Positions 16,120-24,715 of a DNA stretch of 64,000 nucleotides are shown here, piece after piece. Positions within the stretch are counted from its first letter, which is position 1. Each line of letters starts with the position of its first letter. A program made the position numbers and the translations under genes. This stretch comes from Sphingomonas gei (GTDB lineage: Bacteria; Pseudomonadota; Alphaproteobacteria; Sphingomonadales; Sphingomonadaceae): the NCBI RefSeq assembly GCF_004792685.1, contig NZ_SRXT01000003.1, positions 558,001 through 622,000 of the forward strand, given 5' to 3'. Under the pieces are notes generated by a model. The model saw only the letters and a program-made list of their open reading frames with translations. It was not told where the DNA came from and did no database searches.

Positions 16120-16470
16120 CTACGTCGCGGCGAGGGGGGTCACCGTATCGATCAGGAAGATCTCGGTGGTGCCAGCCGCGGTGCGCAGAATCTCGGCGCC
16201 GGGCGCCAGCCGCGCGGTGCGGATCGCCAGCTTGTCCTGCCGCGCGCCGTCGCTCGCATAGGCGCCATAATCGATCCGGCCATCGCCCATCAGCGCGAAG
16301 GGATAGAGCATCTCGGGCTTAGTGAAGTCGCCCATGCGGCCGAACGCGGGAAATGGTCCGATGGCGGATCCGCCGGCGTCGACCACCATATCGATCGTGA
16401 TCTGCCGGTCCGTGGCAGCGGGGTCCCTGGGCCCCTTTGGAAACAACACAACGCGCACCATGCCGCCCAT
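16120..16470 (-). CDS. Conserved-looking hypothetical protein, 116 residues
   Basis: I do not recognise this protein. The ATG at 16470 has AAGGGG seven bases upstream. The sequence is beta-rich, with DRQITIDMVVDAGGSAIG in the middle and an EIFLID segment near the end; no signal peptide or membrane segment is seen. It is the last gene of a probable minus-strand operon (MFS carrier, amidohydrolase, SnoaL-like protein, this gene), 55 bases after the SnoaL-like stop. Its size suits a small binding protein or accessory enzyme, but that is a guess. Confidence 0.6.
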   Translation of the reverse strand: MGGMVRVVLFPKGPRDPAATDRQITIDMVVDAGGSAIGPFPAFGRMGDFTKPEMLYPFALMGDGRIDYGAYASDGARQDKLAIRTARLAPGAEILRTAAGTTEIFLIDTVTPLAAT

Positions 16471-16525
16471 TGAAATACCCCTTTTCTGCTATCGGATGAT
16501 CGCCTTTACACGGCGGCCCGCACGC

Positions 16526-16972
16526 TCAACTGAAGTTGAGCTGATCGCCGCCGCGGAACAGGTTTGTGAGTTCGCGCAGGGTGCATAGCCAGCGCCCTTC
16601 GGCTTCGTCCCAGCGGAAGGTCTCGCTCGCCTGGCTGATCCGGGTCGGCACCCGGCTGTCGAGCGGCGCCTGGCCGTCGGCCGCCCAGAGCAGCATGAAC
16701 CAGGTCGCGGTGGCGCCGCCGGCATCGTCGAACTCGGCGCGGAAATTGGTGAAAGCGTGGATCGAGACGCGCGCGCCACGGCCCTCGCGCCAGCTGTAAA
16801 AGCCCTCGATCGCCTCGCGCCCCTCGAGGTTTAGCCTGCCCGAGCGATAGATCGCCTCGGGCGCATAATAATCGCCGGCCTGGCGGCCCCAATTATTGTC
16901 GACGTCGTGCCAGAAATCTGCGAGCCCCATTTCGAGCTCGGCGGCGGCGGCGGCGCGCTCCCTGCGGTTCAT
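16526..16972 (-). CDS. SnoaL/NTF2-like family protein
   Basis: A 148-residue protein with the cone-shaped NTF2/SnoaL pattern: an N-terminal helix (AAELEMGLADFWHDVDN), then YYAPEAIY, GREAIEGFYSWR, and beta-strands around ATWFMLLWAADG and RWLCTLRELTNLF. This fold occurs in cyclases, dehydratases, isomerases and small subunits of aromatic-ring dioxygenases, so a role in turning over an aromatic intermediate is plausible. Its ATG overlaps the stop of the upstream amidohydrolase gene (ATGA), so the two are translationally coupled. Exact reaction unknown. Confidence 0.78.
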   Translation of the reverse strand: MNRRERAAAAAELEMGLADFWHDVDNNWGRQAGDYYAPEAIYRSGRLNLEGREAIEGFYSWREGRGARVSIHAFTNFRAEFDDAGGATATWFMLLWAADGQAPLDSRVPTRISQASETFRWDEAEGRWLCTLRELTNLFRGGDQLNFS

Positions 16973-17796
16973 TGATCGTGGCTCCGTAGATTGAAGAAGA
17001 GTGCAAGCGCGCTGGAGTCGATGACGCGGCGCATTTCCGCGTCGGGAACGAGGCGCAGGTACAATGCGAGCGTGCCCGCATAGTCCATGGCGGCTTCGTG
17101 GTTCACGAACGGCGCGTCGCTGCCCCAGAGCAACCGGCCGGGACCGGCTTCGGCGAGCAGGCGTGCGGTGCATTCGGCGGCGATTTCCCACGGCATGCGG
17201 AAGCCGGCCGAGATTTTGACCCAAGCAGCACCGCTCTGAACGGCGCGCAGCAGCGCATCGGTGCCGGCGCGGCGTTCGGTCTCGTCGCGCGACGGGACGC
17301 CGAAATGGTCGACCACCAGCCGCACCGGCGCTGCGAGCAATTGCGGCAGCAGCACCGGCAATTGTGCGCTTCCGGCGAGCAATTCGACATGCATCCCGCA
17401 ATCGGCGAGCCGGCCGAGGAACCCGCGCCACGGCGCGTCGGCGAGACCTGGCAGATCGGTCAGCCTGCGCCAGGTAAGCCGTACTCCGACGACCCCCTGA
17501 TCGGCCAGCGCGCGCAGCTCGCGCGCGCTGGTGTCGGGGCCGGCGAGGATCGTCGCGCGCAGCCGCGGATGCGCGGCGAGCGCCGCGAGCGTATAGGCAT
17601 TGCCGTCGTCGAACAGGCTGGCTGCCGCGATCACCCCGCGGCCGATGCCGTGGCGGTCGAGATCCGCGAGCCAAGCTTCGACCGGATAGTCATACGTGGG
17701 CCGCGAATGCGCGTCGCGGGCGAACGGCATTGCCCGGGTGAAGATATGCGCGTGCGAATCGACGGCGGGTGCGTTCGCCGGCTGCGCGTCAGCCAC
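16969..17796 (-). CDS. Amidohydrolase 2 family metal-dependent hydrolase (LigI/decarboxylase-like)
   Basis: A 275-residue TIM-barrel hydrolase from a GTG at 17796. It has VDSHAHIFTR (the D-x-H-x-H metal motif) at the N-terminus, VVDHFG in the middle, and LLWGSDAPF with the C-terminal metal/acid Asp. The family includes LigI (2-pyrone-4,6-dicarboxylate lactonase) and aromatic decarboxylases. It is clearly paralogous to the protein at 52638-53456 (both have HAH-FTRAMP and YDYPVE). It overlaps the MFS gene upstream by 8 bases and the SnoaL-like gene downstream, so transport and hydrolysis are coupled. Substrate not determined. Confidence 0.82.
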   Translation of the reverse strand: MADAQPANAPAVDSHAHIFTRAMPFARDAHSRPTYDYPVEAWLADLDRHGIGRGVIAAASLFDDGNAYTLAALAAHPRLRATILAGPDTSARELRALADQGVVGVRLTWRRLTDLPGLADAPWRGFLGRLADCGMHVELLAGSAQLPVLLPQLLAAPVRLVVDHFGVPSRDETERRAGTDALLRAVQSGAAWVKISAGFRMPWEIAAECTARLLAEAGPGRLLWGSDAPFVNHEAAMDYAGTLALYLRLVPDAEMRRVIDSSALALFFNLRSHDQ

Positions 17797-19147
17797 GCCC
17801 GTGCCCGACGCGGACCACCTGCGGCGCGCCCTTGAGGCTCATCAACCAGAAGGTGAAGAAGCCTGCGCATGCCAGCGGCACGCCGAGCATCGCGAAGATG
17901 CCTACCGGCCCGAAACCCCCGGTCAGCACAAACGTGCCGAACAGGGGTGCCCAGATCGACACGACGCGGGCGGCACCATAGGCCCAGCCCACGCCGGTCG
18001 CGCGGCTGCGGGTCGGATACAGCGCAGCCGCGAGCGCGGGAATGCTTGCCTGGCCGCCATGCTGGCACATCCCCATGAACGCCACTGCGACGTACATGCC
18101 CGGCCCGGGGGCGAGCAATCCGACCATCGTCGCGCTCAGCGCGGCGAGCAGGAAGGTCCCGGTCATCACCCGCTTGAAGCCCAGCCGGTCGATGAAGAAG
18201 CCGATCGTCAGCATGCCGACGAACCCGGCAGCCGTATTGATGCCGTTGATCAGCGCCACCTGCTGCAAGGGTAGCCCAATCACTTGCTTGAAGATGGTCG
18301 TCTTCCACACCCCGGCAGTGATGAACACGAAGCTGGAAATCGCGATCCCCCACATCAGGAAGGTCTTGAGCAATTGCCCGCGTCCGAAGATGTCGCCCAG
18401 CAGGATCGCGGTCGGGGCGCGCTCCGGTTTGGGCGCGACGGTGAGCATGACCGCACCGTCGCTTGCCGGCTGCATCCGCCGGATCAGGGCCGTAATTGCC
18501 GGGTCGTGAGGGTCGCGCGCAACCAATGCACGCAGCGATTCGGGGAGGAAGAAATAGACGAAGGGCAGCATGACCGCCGGCAGCGCGACGGCGATCCAGA
18601 AAGCCCCGCGCCAGCCGAACGGCTCGAGGATGAAGCCCTGCATCAGCGAACCCAGCAGCGCGCCGATCATCGTGCCGCTGACCGTAATCGTGCTCACCGT
18701 CGCACGCAGCCTTTTGGGTGCCGTCTCGGAGGCGATGGTGACGAGAATGGGGATCATCGCAGTGCCGCAGAAACCCGCGGCGAAGCGGCAGAGCGTGAAG
18801 GGCAGCAGCGACTTGGTGGTGAGGATAGCGAGCGCGCTCAGCATCATCCCCAGATAGCAGAACAGCAGCACCCGCGGCCGCCCGATGCGGTCGGCGAGGG
18901 GCGGGATGACGAACGCGCCGAGCAACATCCCGACTTGCTGCGCGACCAGCGCCGACGTGATCGCGGTCGGCGCCACGCCGAAATCCTTGGCGAGAACCGG
19001 CAGCACCCAGCCGACGACATAGAGTTCGTAGCCGTCGATCGCGGTCAGGATCGTGCACATGACGAGAACGATCAGATGGAAGCGGTTGAATTTCAGGCCG
19101 TCGAGGAACGCATCCACGTCGACCGACCGAGCTCCAGTGTCCGTCAT
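17789..19147 (-). CDS. MFS transporter, aromatic acid:H+ symporter (AAHS) type
   Basis: A 452-residue carrier with about 12 hydrophobic segments. It starts with a VDVDAFLDGLKFNRFH amphipathic lead and has the AAHS signatures DGYELYVVGW in segment 1 (acidic residue in the membrane) and PPLADRIGRPRVLL in the segment 2-3 loop. PcaK, BenK and related proteins of this family import protocatechuate, 4-hydroxybenzoate or similar acids with protons. First gene of the minus-strand operon with amidohydrolase and SnoaL-like genes, divergent from the NHL/MetE-like genes. Closely resembles the carrier at 34849-36201. Confidence 0.9.
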   Translation of the reverse strand: MTDTGARSVDVDAFLDGLKFNRFHLIVLVMCTILTAIDGYELYVVGWVLPVLAKDFGVAPTAITSALVAQQVGMLLGAFVIPPLADRIGRPRVLLFCYLGMMLSALAILTTKSLLPFTLCRFAAGFCGTAMIPILVTIASETAPKRLRATVSTITVSGTMIGALLGSLMQGFILEPFGWRGAFWIAVALPAVMLPFVYFFLPESLRALVARDPHDPAITALIRRMQPASDGAVMLTVAPKPERAPTAILLGDIFGRGQLLKTFLMWGIAISSFVFITAGVWKTTIFKQVIGLPLQQVALINGINTAAGFVGMLTIGFFIDRLGFKRVMTGTFLLAALSATMVGLLAPGPGMYVAVAFMGMCQHGGQASIPALAAALYPTRSRATGVGWAYGAARVVSIWAPLFGTFVLTGGFGPVGIFAMLGVPLACAGFFTFWLMSLKGAPQVVRVGHGRG

Positions 19148-19210
19148 GCACCACTCCTGATCGGCGAATCCGGGTAATCGTCCGGTCCGCTCTCGATTGT
19201 CTTTATCATA

Positions 19211-19219
19211 TGTCGTTCG
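19211..19219. promoter_or_regulatory. CGNYATTCG-like motif in the MFS/NHL divergent promoter
   Basis: The 169-base gap between divergent genes contains TGTCGTTCG, two mismatches from the CGTCATTCG motif found before other genes here, within ATATGTCGTTCGCTATGTAC. No other element could be assigned with confidence. Confidence 0.3.
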
Positions 19220-19316
19220 CTATGTACAAATGCCAAGGCGACGATATATATCAGCTTGGCTTAGGGACGAGCGGACGTCTAGGCTGGTTTTGTGGGATAA
19301 TCCGTCGGGGAGCGAA

Positions 19317-20336
19317 ATGCCTGAGCCGGCCATCGTGACAGCACCCGCGTTCGACGTGGTGGCCGATTGGGAACGCCTGCCGGCGGGCGTGTCGCATCGC
19401 GACGTGACCGGGGTGGCAGTGGATTCGCAGGACCGAGTCTATCTGTTCGTCCGCTTCCCCCACCGCGTCCTCGTCTATGCGCGCGACGGGACGTTCATCC
19501 GCAGATGGGGCGACGACATCTTCACGATGGCGCACGGCCTGACGATTGGCCCCGACGACCGCGTCTATTGCGTCGACAATGGCGATCACAGCATCCGGGT
19601 TTTCACGCTGGAGGGCGTGCCGATCCTGACGCTCGGCGTGCCCGGCCAGGCATCGGACACCGGCTATGACCCGAAGCCGCCTTATGACGTCCATGCCTGC
19701 GAGTGCATCGGCTATCCGGGACCACCGTTCAACCGCTGCTGCAATCTGGCGGTGGCGCCCAGCGGCGAACTGTACGTCGCCGACGGGTATGGCAATTGCC
19801 GCGTCCATCGCTTCAGCGCCGACGGCGAGTTGATCCAGTCCTGGGGCAAGATCGGCACCGGGCCGGGCGAATTCCATCTGCCGCACGGCATCGGTTGCGA
19901 CGCTGCAGGGCGCGTGCTGGTCTGCGACCGCGAGAATGATCGTATCCAGATCTTCTCGCCCGACGGCGACTATCTCGACCACTGGACCGATATCCAGCGA
20001 CCATGCGATCTCGCGATCGACGCGCAGGGCCTCGTCTATGTCGCCGAGCTATGGCGGCCCAAGGGCAAGAAGAGTTTCGTCCATGGCGAGATGCGCGAGG
20101 ACCATCCTGGCCGCGTCACCGTGCTGAGCCCCGACGGAAAGGTTCTCGATCGCTGGGGCGGTTCGTCCGAATTGCGCCACACCCCCGGCAATTTCATCGC
20201 GCCGCACGGCATCGCGGTCGACAGCCACGGCGACGTCTATGTCGCCGAAGTGCCCTACAGCTTCGCGATCCGCCCGGGCTGGATCCCCGCGGAGCAGGGC
20301 AACCACCAGATCCAGAAATTCGTCCGCCGGAACTGA
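19317..20336 (+). CDS. NHL-repeat beta-propeller protein (PAL/SMP-30-like)
   Basis: A 339-residue protein; ATG at 19317 with GGGGAG four bases upstream. It is built of NHL-type propeller repeats, each with a pattern such as GLTIGPDDRVYCVDNGDHSI, HGIGCDAAGRVLVCDREN and HGIAVDSHGDVYVAEV. The closest enzyme families are peptidyl-alpha-hydroxyglycine lyases and SMP-30-type lactonases. No signal peptide is seen. It heads a plus-strand run with a MetE-like gene, a MarR regulator and an extradiol dioxygenase, so a lactonase or lyase step on a ring-cleavage product is possible. The catalytic function is not proved. Confidence 0.75.
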   Translation: MPEPAIVTAPAFDVVADWERLPAGVSHRDVTGVAVDSQDRVYLFVRFPHRVLVYARDGTFIRRWGDDIFTMAHGLTIGPDDRVYCVDNGDHSIRVFTLEGVPILTLGVPGQASDTGYDPKPPYDVHACECIGYPGPPFNRCCNLAVAPSGELYVADGYGNCRVHRFSADGELIQSWGKIGTGPGEFHLPHGIGCDAAGRVLVCDRENDRIQIFSPDGDYLDHWTDIQRPCDLAIDAQGLVYVAELWRPKGKKSFVHGEMREDHPGRVTVLSPDGKVLDRWGGSSELRHTPGNFIAPHGIAVDSHGDVYVAEVPYSFAIRPGWIPAEQGNHQIQKFVRRN

Positions 20337-20364
20337 TCCGCCGAGACCCAAATGGAGAGACACG

Positions 20365-21570
20365 ATGCGGCGTTCCACAGACCATATCCTGACGACTCAC
20401 GGCGGCAATCTGCCGCGTCCGGCCGACCTCGATGCGTTGCTCGTCGATGCCGACACGAAGCAGGCCGAGATCGCGGTGCGCCTGCCCAAAGCGGTGCGCG
20501 AAGTCGTCGAGCAGCAAATCAAGTGCGGCGTCGATGTGATCAACGACGGCGAGTACGTGAAAGCGGCCAACATGGGCAGCTATACCAGCTACATCCAGCA
20601 GCGGGTGACCGGCTGGGAGACGCTGCCGCGGGATCCCGCAACGCCGTCGAAGCGTGCCGGACCCGGCGAGCGCGACCGGCGCGATTTCCCCGGCTTCTAC
20701 GAATCCGGGCTGTGGTTCGCCGGCGCGGGCGGCCCGGTCCGGCCGGGCTTCATGACTCCTGGCAACGTCCCGCAGAAGCCGACGAAGGAAAAGGTCTGCA
20801 CCAGTGCGCTGACATATGTCGGCCAGGCCGAGATCGCCAAGGATATCGACGCGCTGAAGAAGGGCCTGGAAGGCAAGGCCGATGTCGACGGTTTCATCGC
20901 CGCGCTCGGCCCACTCAGCGCCGGCGCCGGTGCACGCAATGCCTTCTACCGCGACGAGCGCGATTACATGATGGCCGTCGCCACGGCGATGCGCGCGGAA
21001 TATAAGGCGATCACAGATGCCGGGCTGATCGTCCAGATCGATGAGCCCGAATTCGCGACCAGCTGGATGTTCTACCCCGAATGGTCGGTCGATAAGTATC
21101 GCGACTATCTCGAATTCGCAGTCGAGGTGATCAACCATGCCGTGGAAAGGCTGCCCGAGGAGCAGATCCGTTTCCACATGTGCTGGGGAAGTGGCCATCG
21201 CCCGCATGTCCATGACATCGAGTTCAAAAACATCGTCGATCTGATGCTCAAGATAAACGCGCAATGCTATACCTTTGAGGCGAGCAACGTCCGCCACGCG
21301 CATGAATGGCGCGTCTGGGAGGAGGTCAAGCTACCCGCCGGCAAGATCATCTGTCCCGGCGTCGTCGGGCATATGACCGATCTCGTCGAGCATCCGGAAC
21401 TGGTCGCCGAGCGTCTGGTCAATGTCGGCAAACTGGTCGGCATGGAGAACATCCAGGGCGGCACCGATTGCGGTATCGGCTCGCGCGTCGGCCATCCCGA
21501 AGTGGTGTGGGCCAAGCTGGCGGCGATGGCCGAAGGCGCGGCGATCGCGACCAAGAAACTGAAGGGTTGA
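20365..21570 (+). CDS. Cobalamin-independent methionine synthase II-like methyltransferase (MetE C-terminal domain only)
   Basis: A 401-residue protein; ATG at 20365 with GGAGAGA upstream. It is a single TIM barrel like the C-terminal half of MetE, about half the usual MetE length. The zinc ligands are all present: His271-x-Cys273 (FHMCWGSG), Glu305 (TFEASN) and Cys369 (GTDCGIGS). The N-terminal motif ILTTHGGNLPRP is typical of this family. MetE moves a methyl group from methyl-tetrahydrofolate to a thiol; related stand-alone proteins include epoxyalkane:coenzyme M transferase. In this catabolic operon, a thiol-transfer or demethylation role is more likely than methionine synthesis. Paralogue at 42317-43525. 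Confidence 0.85.
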   Translation: MRRSTDHILTTHGGNLPRPADLDALLVDADTKQAEIAVRLPKAVREVVEQQIKCGVDVINDGEYVKAANMGSYTSYIQQRVTGWETLPRDPATPSKRAGPGERDRRDFPGFYESGLWFAGAGGPVRPGFMTPGNVPQKPTKEKVCTSALTYVGQAEIAKDIDALKKGLEGKADVDGFIAALGPLSAGAGARNAFYRDERDYMMAVATAMRAEYKAITDAGLIVQIDEPEFATSWMFYPEWSVDKYRDYLEFAVEVINHAVERLPEEQIRFHMCWGSGHRPHVHDIEFKNIVDLMLKINAQCYTFEASNVRHAHEWRVWEEVKLPAGKIICPGVVGHMTDLVEHPELVAERLVNVGKLVGMENIQGGTDCGIGSRVGHPEVVWAKLAAMAEGAAIATKKLKG

Positions 21571-21646
21571 GGGCAGAGCGCGGCGGTCAAACACGCCGCG
21601 CCGGCCGACTCTGGACAGTCCCGGCGCGATAGGACACTAAGCCCGA

Positions 21647-22174
21647 ATGGGGAAAGCCATTCGCGCAACTACCGATCGACATGCGCCGTCGATCCTGCAC
21701 CTGGTCAAGCAAGTCCAGTACAAGGCCTATGTTCGGCTCGAATCGGTGCTCAACCCGCTCGGGGTGACTGCGGTCCAGTTTCGCATCCTGACGACGCTGT
21801 CGACGCGGCCCAACATGTCGTCGGCCGAGCTGTCGCGGCTTTATGACGTCAAGCCACAGACGATGATCAAGCAGATCGCGTTGCTCGAGTCCAAGGGCCT
21901 GATCGATCGCCAGGTGAGCCGCGCCAACAAGCGCCTGCTCGAACTCAGCCTGACTGCAGCCGGCAAGGACACGCTCAAGAAGCTCCAGAAGGATACCCGC
22001 GCGCTGGAAGCCGAATTGCTGACGCCGCTGGACGACGACGAGCAGGACGTACTGCGCGGGTTTCTCACGCGTTTGCTCGCCTCGCTAAGCGCACCCACCG
22101 ATCCGGCGGACGCTGACCTTGATGCCGAGGAATTCACTCCTGAATATAGCCGCGCGGGGGTCCAGCGCCCATAA
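21647..22174 (+). CDS. MarR-family transcriptional regulator
   Basis: A 175-residue winged-helix regulator; ATG at 21647 with only a weak ribosome site. The wHTH core runs from TAVQFRILTTLSTRP through MSSAELSRLYDVKPQTMIKQIALLESKGLI to the wing (SRANKRLLELSLTAAG). MarR regulators usually repress and are released by phenolic ligands; in Sphingobium, FerC (MarR type) controls the ferulate genes. The palindrome TAACG-AATAG-CGTTA lies just downstream of this gene and before the extradiol dioxygenase gene, a likely operator. Acidic C-terminal tail (ADLDAEEFTPEY). Confidence 0.9.
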   Translation: MGKAIRATTDRHAPSILHLVKQVQYKAYVRLESVLNPLGVTAVQFRILTTLSTRPNMSSAELSRLYDVKPQTMIKQIALLESKGLIDRQVSRANKRLLELSLTAAGKDTLKKLQKDTRALEAELLTPLDDDEQDVLRGFLTRLLASLSAPTDPADADLDAEEFTPEYSRAGVQRP

Positions 22175-22199
22175 ATTTTGCGATGGCGCTTTTCGGTAT

Positions 22200-22214
22200 T
22201 AACGAATAGCGTTA
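22200..22214. promoter_or_regulatory. Palindromic operator candidate before the extradiol dioxygenase gene
   Basis: TAACG-AATAG-CGTTA is a perfect 5-base inverted repeat around a 5-base centre, 25 bases after the MarR stop and 41 bases before the dioxygenase start. The size suits a MarR dimer site. Its core CGAATAGCG (22203-22211) recurs exactly at 62934-62942 in the GMC/ALDH promoter region. Confidence 0.5.
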
Positions 22215-22255
22215 GTTCGATTCCCGCTAGTCGGGATCGTCTGACGCGAGGCAAT

Positions 22256-23200
22256 GTGCTGCAGTCACTCGGCTATATCGGCGTATGCACGGCGCGGCCC
22301 GATGCGTGGGCGGATTTCGCGACGGGGCTGCTCGGCATGCAGGTCGCCGATGCGGCGGATAGTGGTTTCTCGCTGCGCGCCGATGATCGTGCCGGGCGGT
22401 TGTTCGTCGAACGCGGCGCTCATGACCGGGTCAGTGCGATGGGCTGGGAAGTCGCCGACGGCGACGCGCTGGCGCGGCTGGCCGCGCGGCTTTCCGATGC
22501 CGGCCATGCGGTGATTCCCGGCACTCGATTGGAAGCCGAGCAACGCCGCGTTGCCGACCTGATCCTTGCGCTCGACCCGGCCGGAAACCGGCTCGAATTC
22601 TTCCACGGCGCCACTACGGCGGCTTCCCACTTCGTTCCGGGCCGCGCGATCAGCGGCTTCCGCACCGGCGCGCTCGGCCTTGGCCATGTCGTGCTGACGG
22701 TGCGGTCGCTTGATGCGGTGCTTCCCTTCTACACCGATTTGCTCGGCTTCCGGCTCAGCGACTATGCGCTGCGGCCGTTCAAGGCGTTCTTCTTCCACCT
22801 CAACAGCCGCCATCACAGTTTCGCGGCGATCGAGACCGGCGAGGACGGCTTTCACCATTTGATGGTCGAACTCGATAGCCTCGACGATGTCGGCCAGGGC
22901 TATGATCTGGCGCAGCAGGAGGAGGGAAGGATCGGCGTCACGCTGGGACGGCACACCAACGATCTGATGACAAGCTTCTACGTCCGCACGCCCTCCAACT
23001 TCATGGTCGAAATGGGATGGGGCGGGCGCTCGATCGATCCGGCGACATGGCAGCCTTTCGAGTGCGATTGCGGGCCGAGCCTGTGGGGGCACGAACGCAC
23101 CTGGCTCGACGACGCCGGGCGTGCCGAAGCTCGCAAACTGCGGCTGTATGCCGCGGCGGCGGGCCGGCGCGCGCCCGATTTCGTGCGCGGCGCCGACTAA
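22256..23200 (+). CDS. Type I extradiol ring-cleavage dioxygenase (BphC-like, VOC superfamily)
   Basis: A 314-residue two-domain VOC protein from a GTG at 22256 (CGAGG upstream). The C-terminal domain keeps the iron triad: His144 (GLGHVVLT), His200/201 (FHHLMVE) and Glu252 (FMVEMGWGG), with the catalytic His in NSRHHSF (186/187). The N-terminal domain is the usual metal-free copy. BphC-type enzymes open catechols next to the hydroxyls (meta cleavage) using Fe(II) and oxygen. This is the only recognisable ring-opening enzyme in the window. It is followed 2 bases later by a convergent IclR gene, and the MhpC-like hydrolase at 25729 could take its product. Confidence 0.88.
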   Translation: MLQSLGYIGVCTARPDAWADFATGLLGMQVADAADSGFSLRADDRAGRLFVERGAHDRVSAMGWEVADGDALARLAARLSDAGHAVIPGTRLEAEQRRVADLILALDPAGNRLEFFHGATTAASHFVPGRAISGFRTGALGLGHVVLTVRSLDAVLPFYTDLLGFRLSDYALRPFKAFFFHLNSRHHSFAAIETGEDGFHHLMVELDSLDDVGQGYDLAQQEEGRIGVTLGRHTNDLMTSFYVRTPSNFMVEMGWGGRSIDPATWQPFECDCGPSLWGHERTWLDDAGRAEARKLRLYAAAAGRRAPDFVRGAD

Positions 23201-23201
23201 A

Positions 23202-24014
23202 TCAGGCCTTGCCCGGCTTTCCGGCCGGCACAGGGAGGGCGCCCATTCGCTCCGAAACGGACTGGGTCGCGACGAGGAGCATCTTGCCGAATTCCTTGAG
23301 CCGGGCGCGGTTCATGAAGTCGGTCGGCCCGAGCAGCGTGATGGTCGCGGCGATCTTGCCGCTGTGATCGAAGATCGGCGCGGCGATCGCGGCGAAGTTG
23401 CGGTTGAGCATGCCGGCGGTGGTGGAATAGCCGTCGCGGCGGATCTTCTCCGCGCTCTCGGCGAGTTCCTCTTTGCTCGGCGTGGGCGCGTTGCTGCGGG
23501 TCGCATCATACGCGGCCTGAGCGTTCAGGGCGCGCTCGGCCTCGACCGGCGGCAGATGGGCGAGGAAGACCAGCCCCGTCGCGGTGGTCGTGACCGGCAG
23601 CATATAGCCGAGGCGGATCAGGAACGCGCCCTGCAGCGTGCCGTCCGCCTTGGCGACGATGCAGGGGCCACGGTCGCCCCACAGCGAGAGGTAGATCGCG
23701 CAGTCGGTCTTGTCGCGAAGCTCGGTCAGCGTGTCGGCGGCGAGACCGACCACGTCGAGCTGGCGGATCGCGGCGAGACCGAGCTGGATCGCGAACGAGC
23801 CCAGCCCGTAATGGCCGTTCTGGATATCCTGATACGCCATGTTCTCGCGCACGAAGCTGACGAGGTAGAGATGCACCTTGCTCGGCGGCATGCTCGCGCG
23901 CGCCGCGATCTCGCGCAGCGGTAGCGGTCCCTCGGCCATGCGCAGCACCCGCAGCACCCGAAACCCCACTTCGATCGACTGGACACGCCGGCGTGATTGT
24001 TCCGTGTCTGCCAT
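23202..24014 (-). CDS. IclR-family transcriptional regulator
   Basis: A 270-residue regulator with an N-terminal wHTH (VQSIEVGFRVLRVLR, LREIAARASMPPSKVHLYL) and a C-terminal GAF-like ligand domain (LGYMLPVTTTATGLVFLAHL; DGYSTTAGMLNRNFAAIAAPIF; AATITLLGP). IclR proteins such as PcaR, PobR and PcaU control protocatechuate and hydroxybenzoate pathways, so it is a good candidate local regulator. Encoded 103 bases after the VOC gene on the same strand; possibly in one unit. Convergent with the extradiol dioxygenase gene. Confidence 0.92.
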   Translation of the reverse strand: MADTEQSRRRVQSIEVGFRVLRVLRMAEGPLPLREIAARASMPPSKVHLYLVSFVRENMAYQDIQNGHYGLGSFAIQLGLAAIRQLDVVGLAADTLTELRDKTDCAIYLSLWGDRGPCIVAKADGTLQGAFLIRLGYMLPVTTTATGLVFLAHLPPVEAERALNAQAAYDATRSNAPTPSKEELAESAEKIRRDGYSTTAGMLNRNFAAIAAPIFDHSGKIAATITLLGPTDFMNRARLKEFGKMLLVATQSVSERMGALPVPAGKPGKA

Positions 24015-24117
24015 GCGTCCTGAACCTCTTCGTCACATTCCCTTTTGCCTTCCTGCCGCCCGGCCGCCGATCTGTCCATTCGGCAGTTGGGTCAGCGTGG
24101 CAGGGAATGCCGCGCGG

Positions 24118-24642
24118 TCAGACGGTGAAGGCGGCTCCGTGCTTGCGCGTATTCCAGGCTTTGAGGATATCGTGCGCTTCGCTCGCGGCCGCTTCGAGGA
24201 AACCCGGCGCTTCGGTGCGCGCGGCGATCTCCAGCCGCAAACCGTTGGGGTCGAAGAAATAGATCGACCGCACGAATTCATGATCCACCAGCGGCGTAGT
24301 CTTCACACCGTGCTCGGCGAGACGCAGCCGCATTGCATCGACATCCTCGACCGACTCGGTCTCGATCGCGAAATGCTGCACCCATTCGGGTGTGTTCGGC
24401 GACGGTGCCGGCTTTTCCTCGCCGCCCAGATCGAAGAACGCGATATAGGAGCCGTCGCCCAGCTCGAAGAAGAAATGCACATAGGGCTGCTCTTCGCCGG
24501 TGCTGGGCACCTTTTCCGCCATCATGCAATTGACCAGAGGAAGGCCGAGAATGTCTTCGTAGAAGTGACGCGTCTCCTCCGCATCGCGGCAAGGATAGGC
24601 GAAATGATACAGGCCCTTGAGCGGTCGCGCGTCGGTCATCAT
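24118..24642 (-). CDS. VOC-family (glyoxalase/extradiol dioxygenase-like) protein
   Basis: A 174-residue single VOC unit starting at ATGATG with GAGGAGAG upstream. Potential metal ligands are the first His in LYHFAYPCRD, His in WVQHFAIET, and the Glu in GLRLEIAA, the pattern of small Fe/Mn/Zn VOC enzymes. HFFFELGDGSYIAFFDLG is shared with dioxygenase-like VOC proteins. It may be a one-domain ring-cleavage or isomerase-type enzyme on an aromatic-pathway intermediate. It lies between the IclR and LysR genes, all on the minus strand. Substrate unknown. Confidence 0.82.
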   Translation of the reverse strand: MMTDARPLKGLYHFAYPCRDAEETRHFYEDILGLPLVNCMMAEKVPSTGEEQPYVHFFFELGDGSYIAFFDLGGEEKPAPSPNTPEWVQHFAIETESVEDVDAMRLRLAEHGVKTTPLVDHEFVRSIYFFDPNGLRLEIAARTEAPGFLEAAASEAHDILKAWNTRKHGAAFTV

Positions 24643-24715
24643 ACTCTCCTCTGCGCTGGAGATAGCAGGGTCGCCGCCGGCATCTCGTCACCCCAAAGGG
24701 ATGACAGTTCACCCA

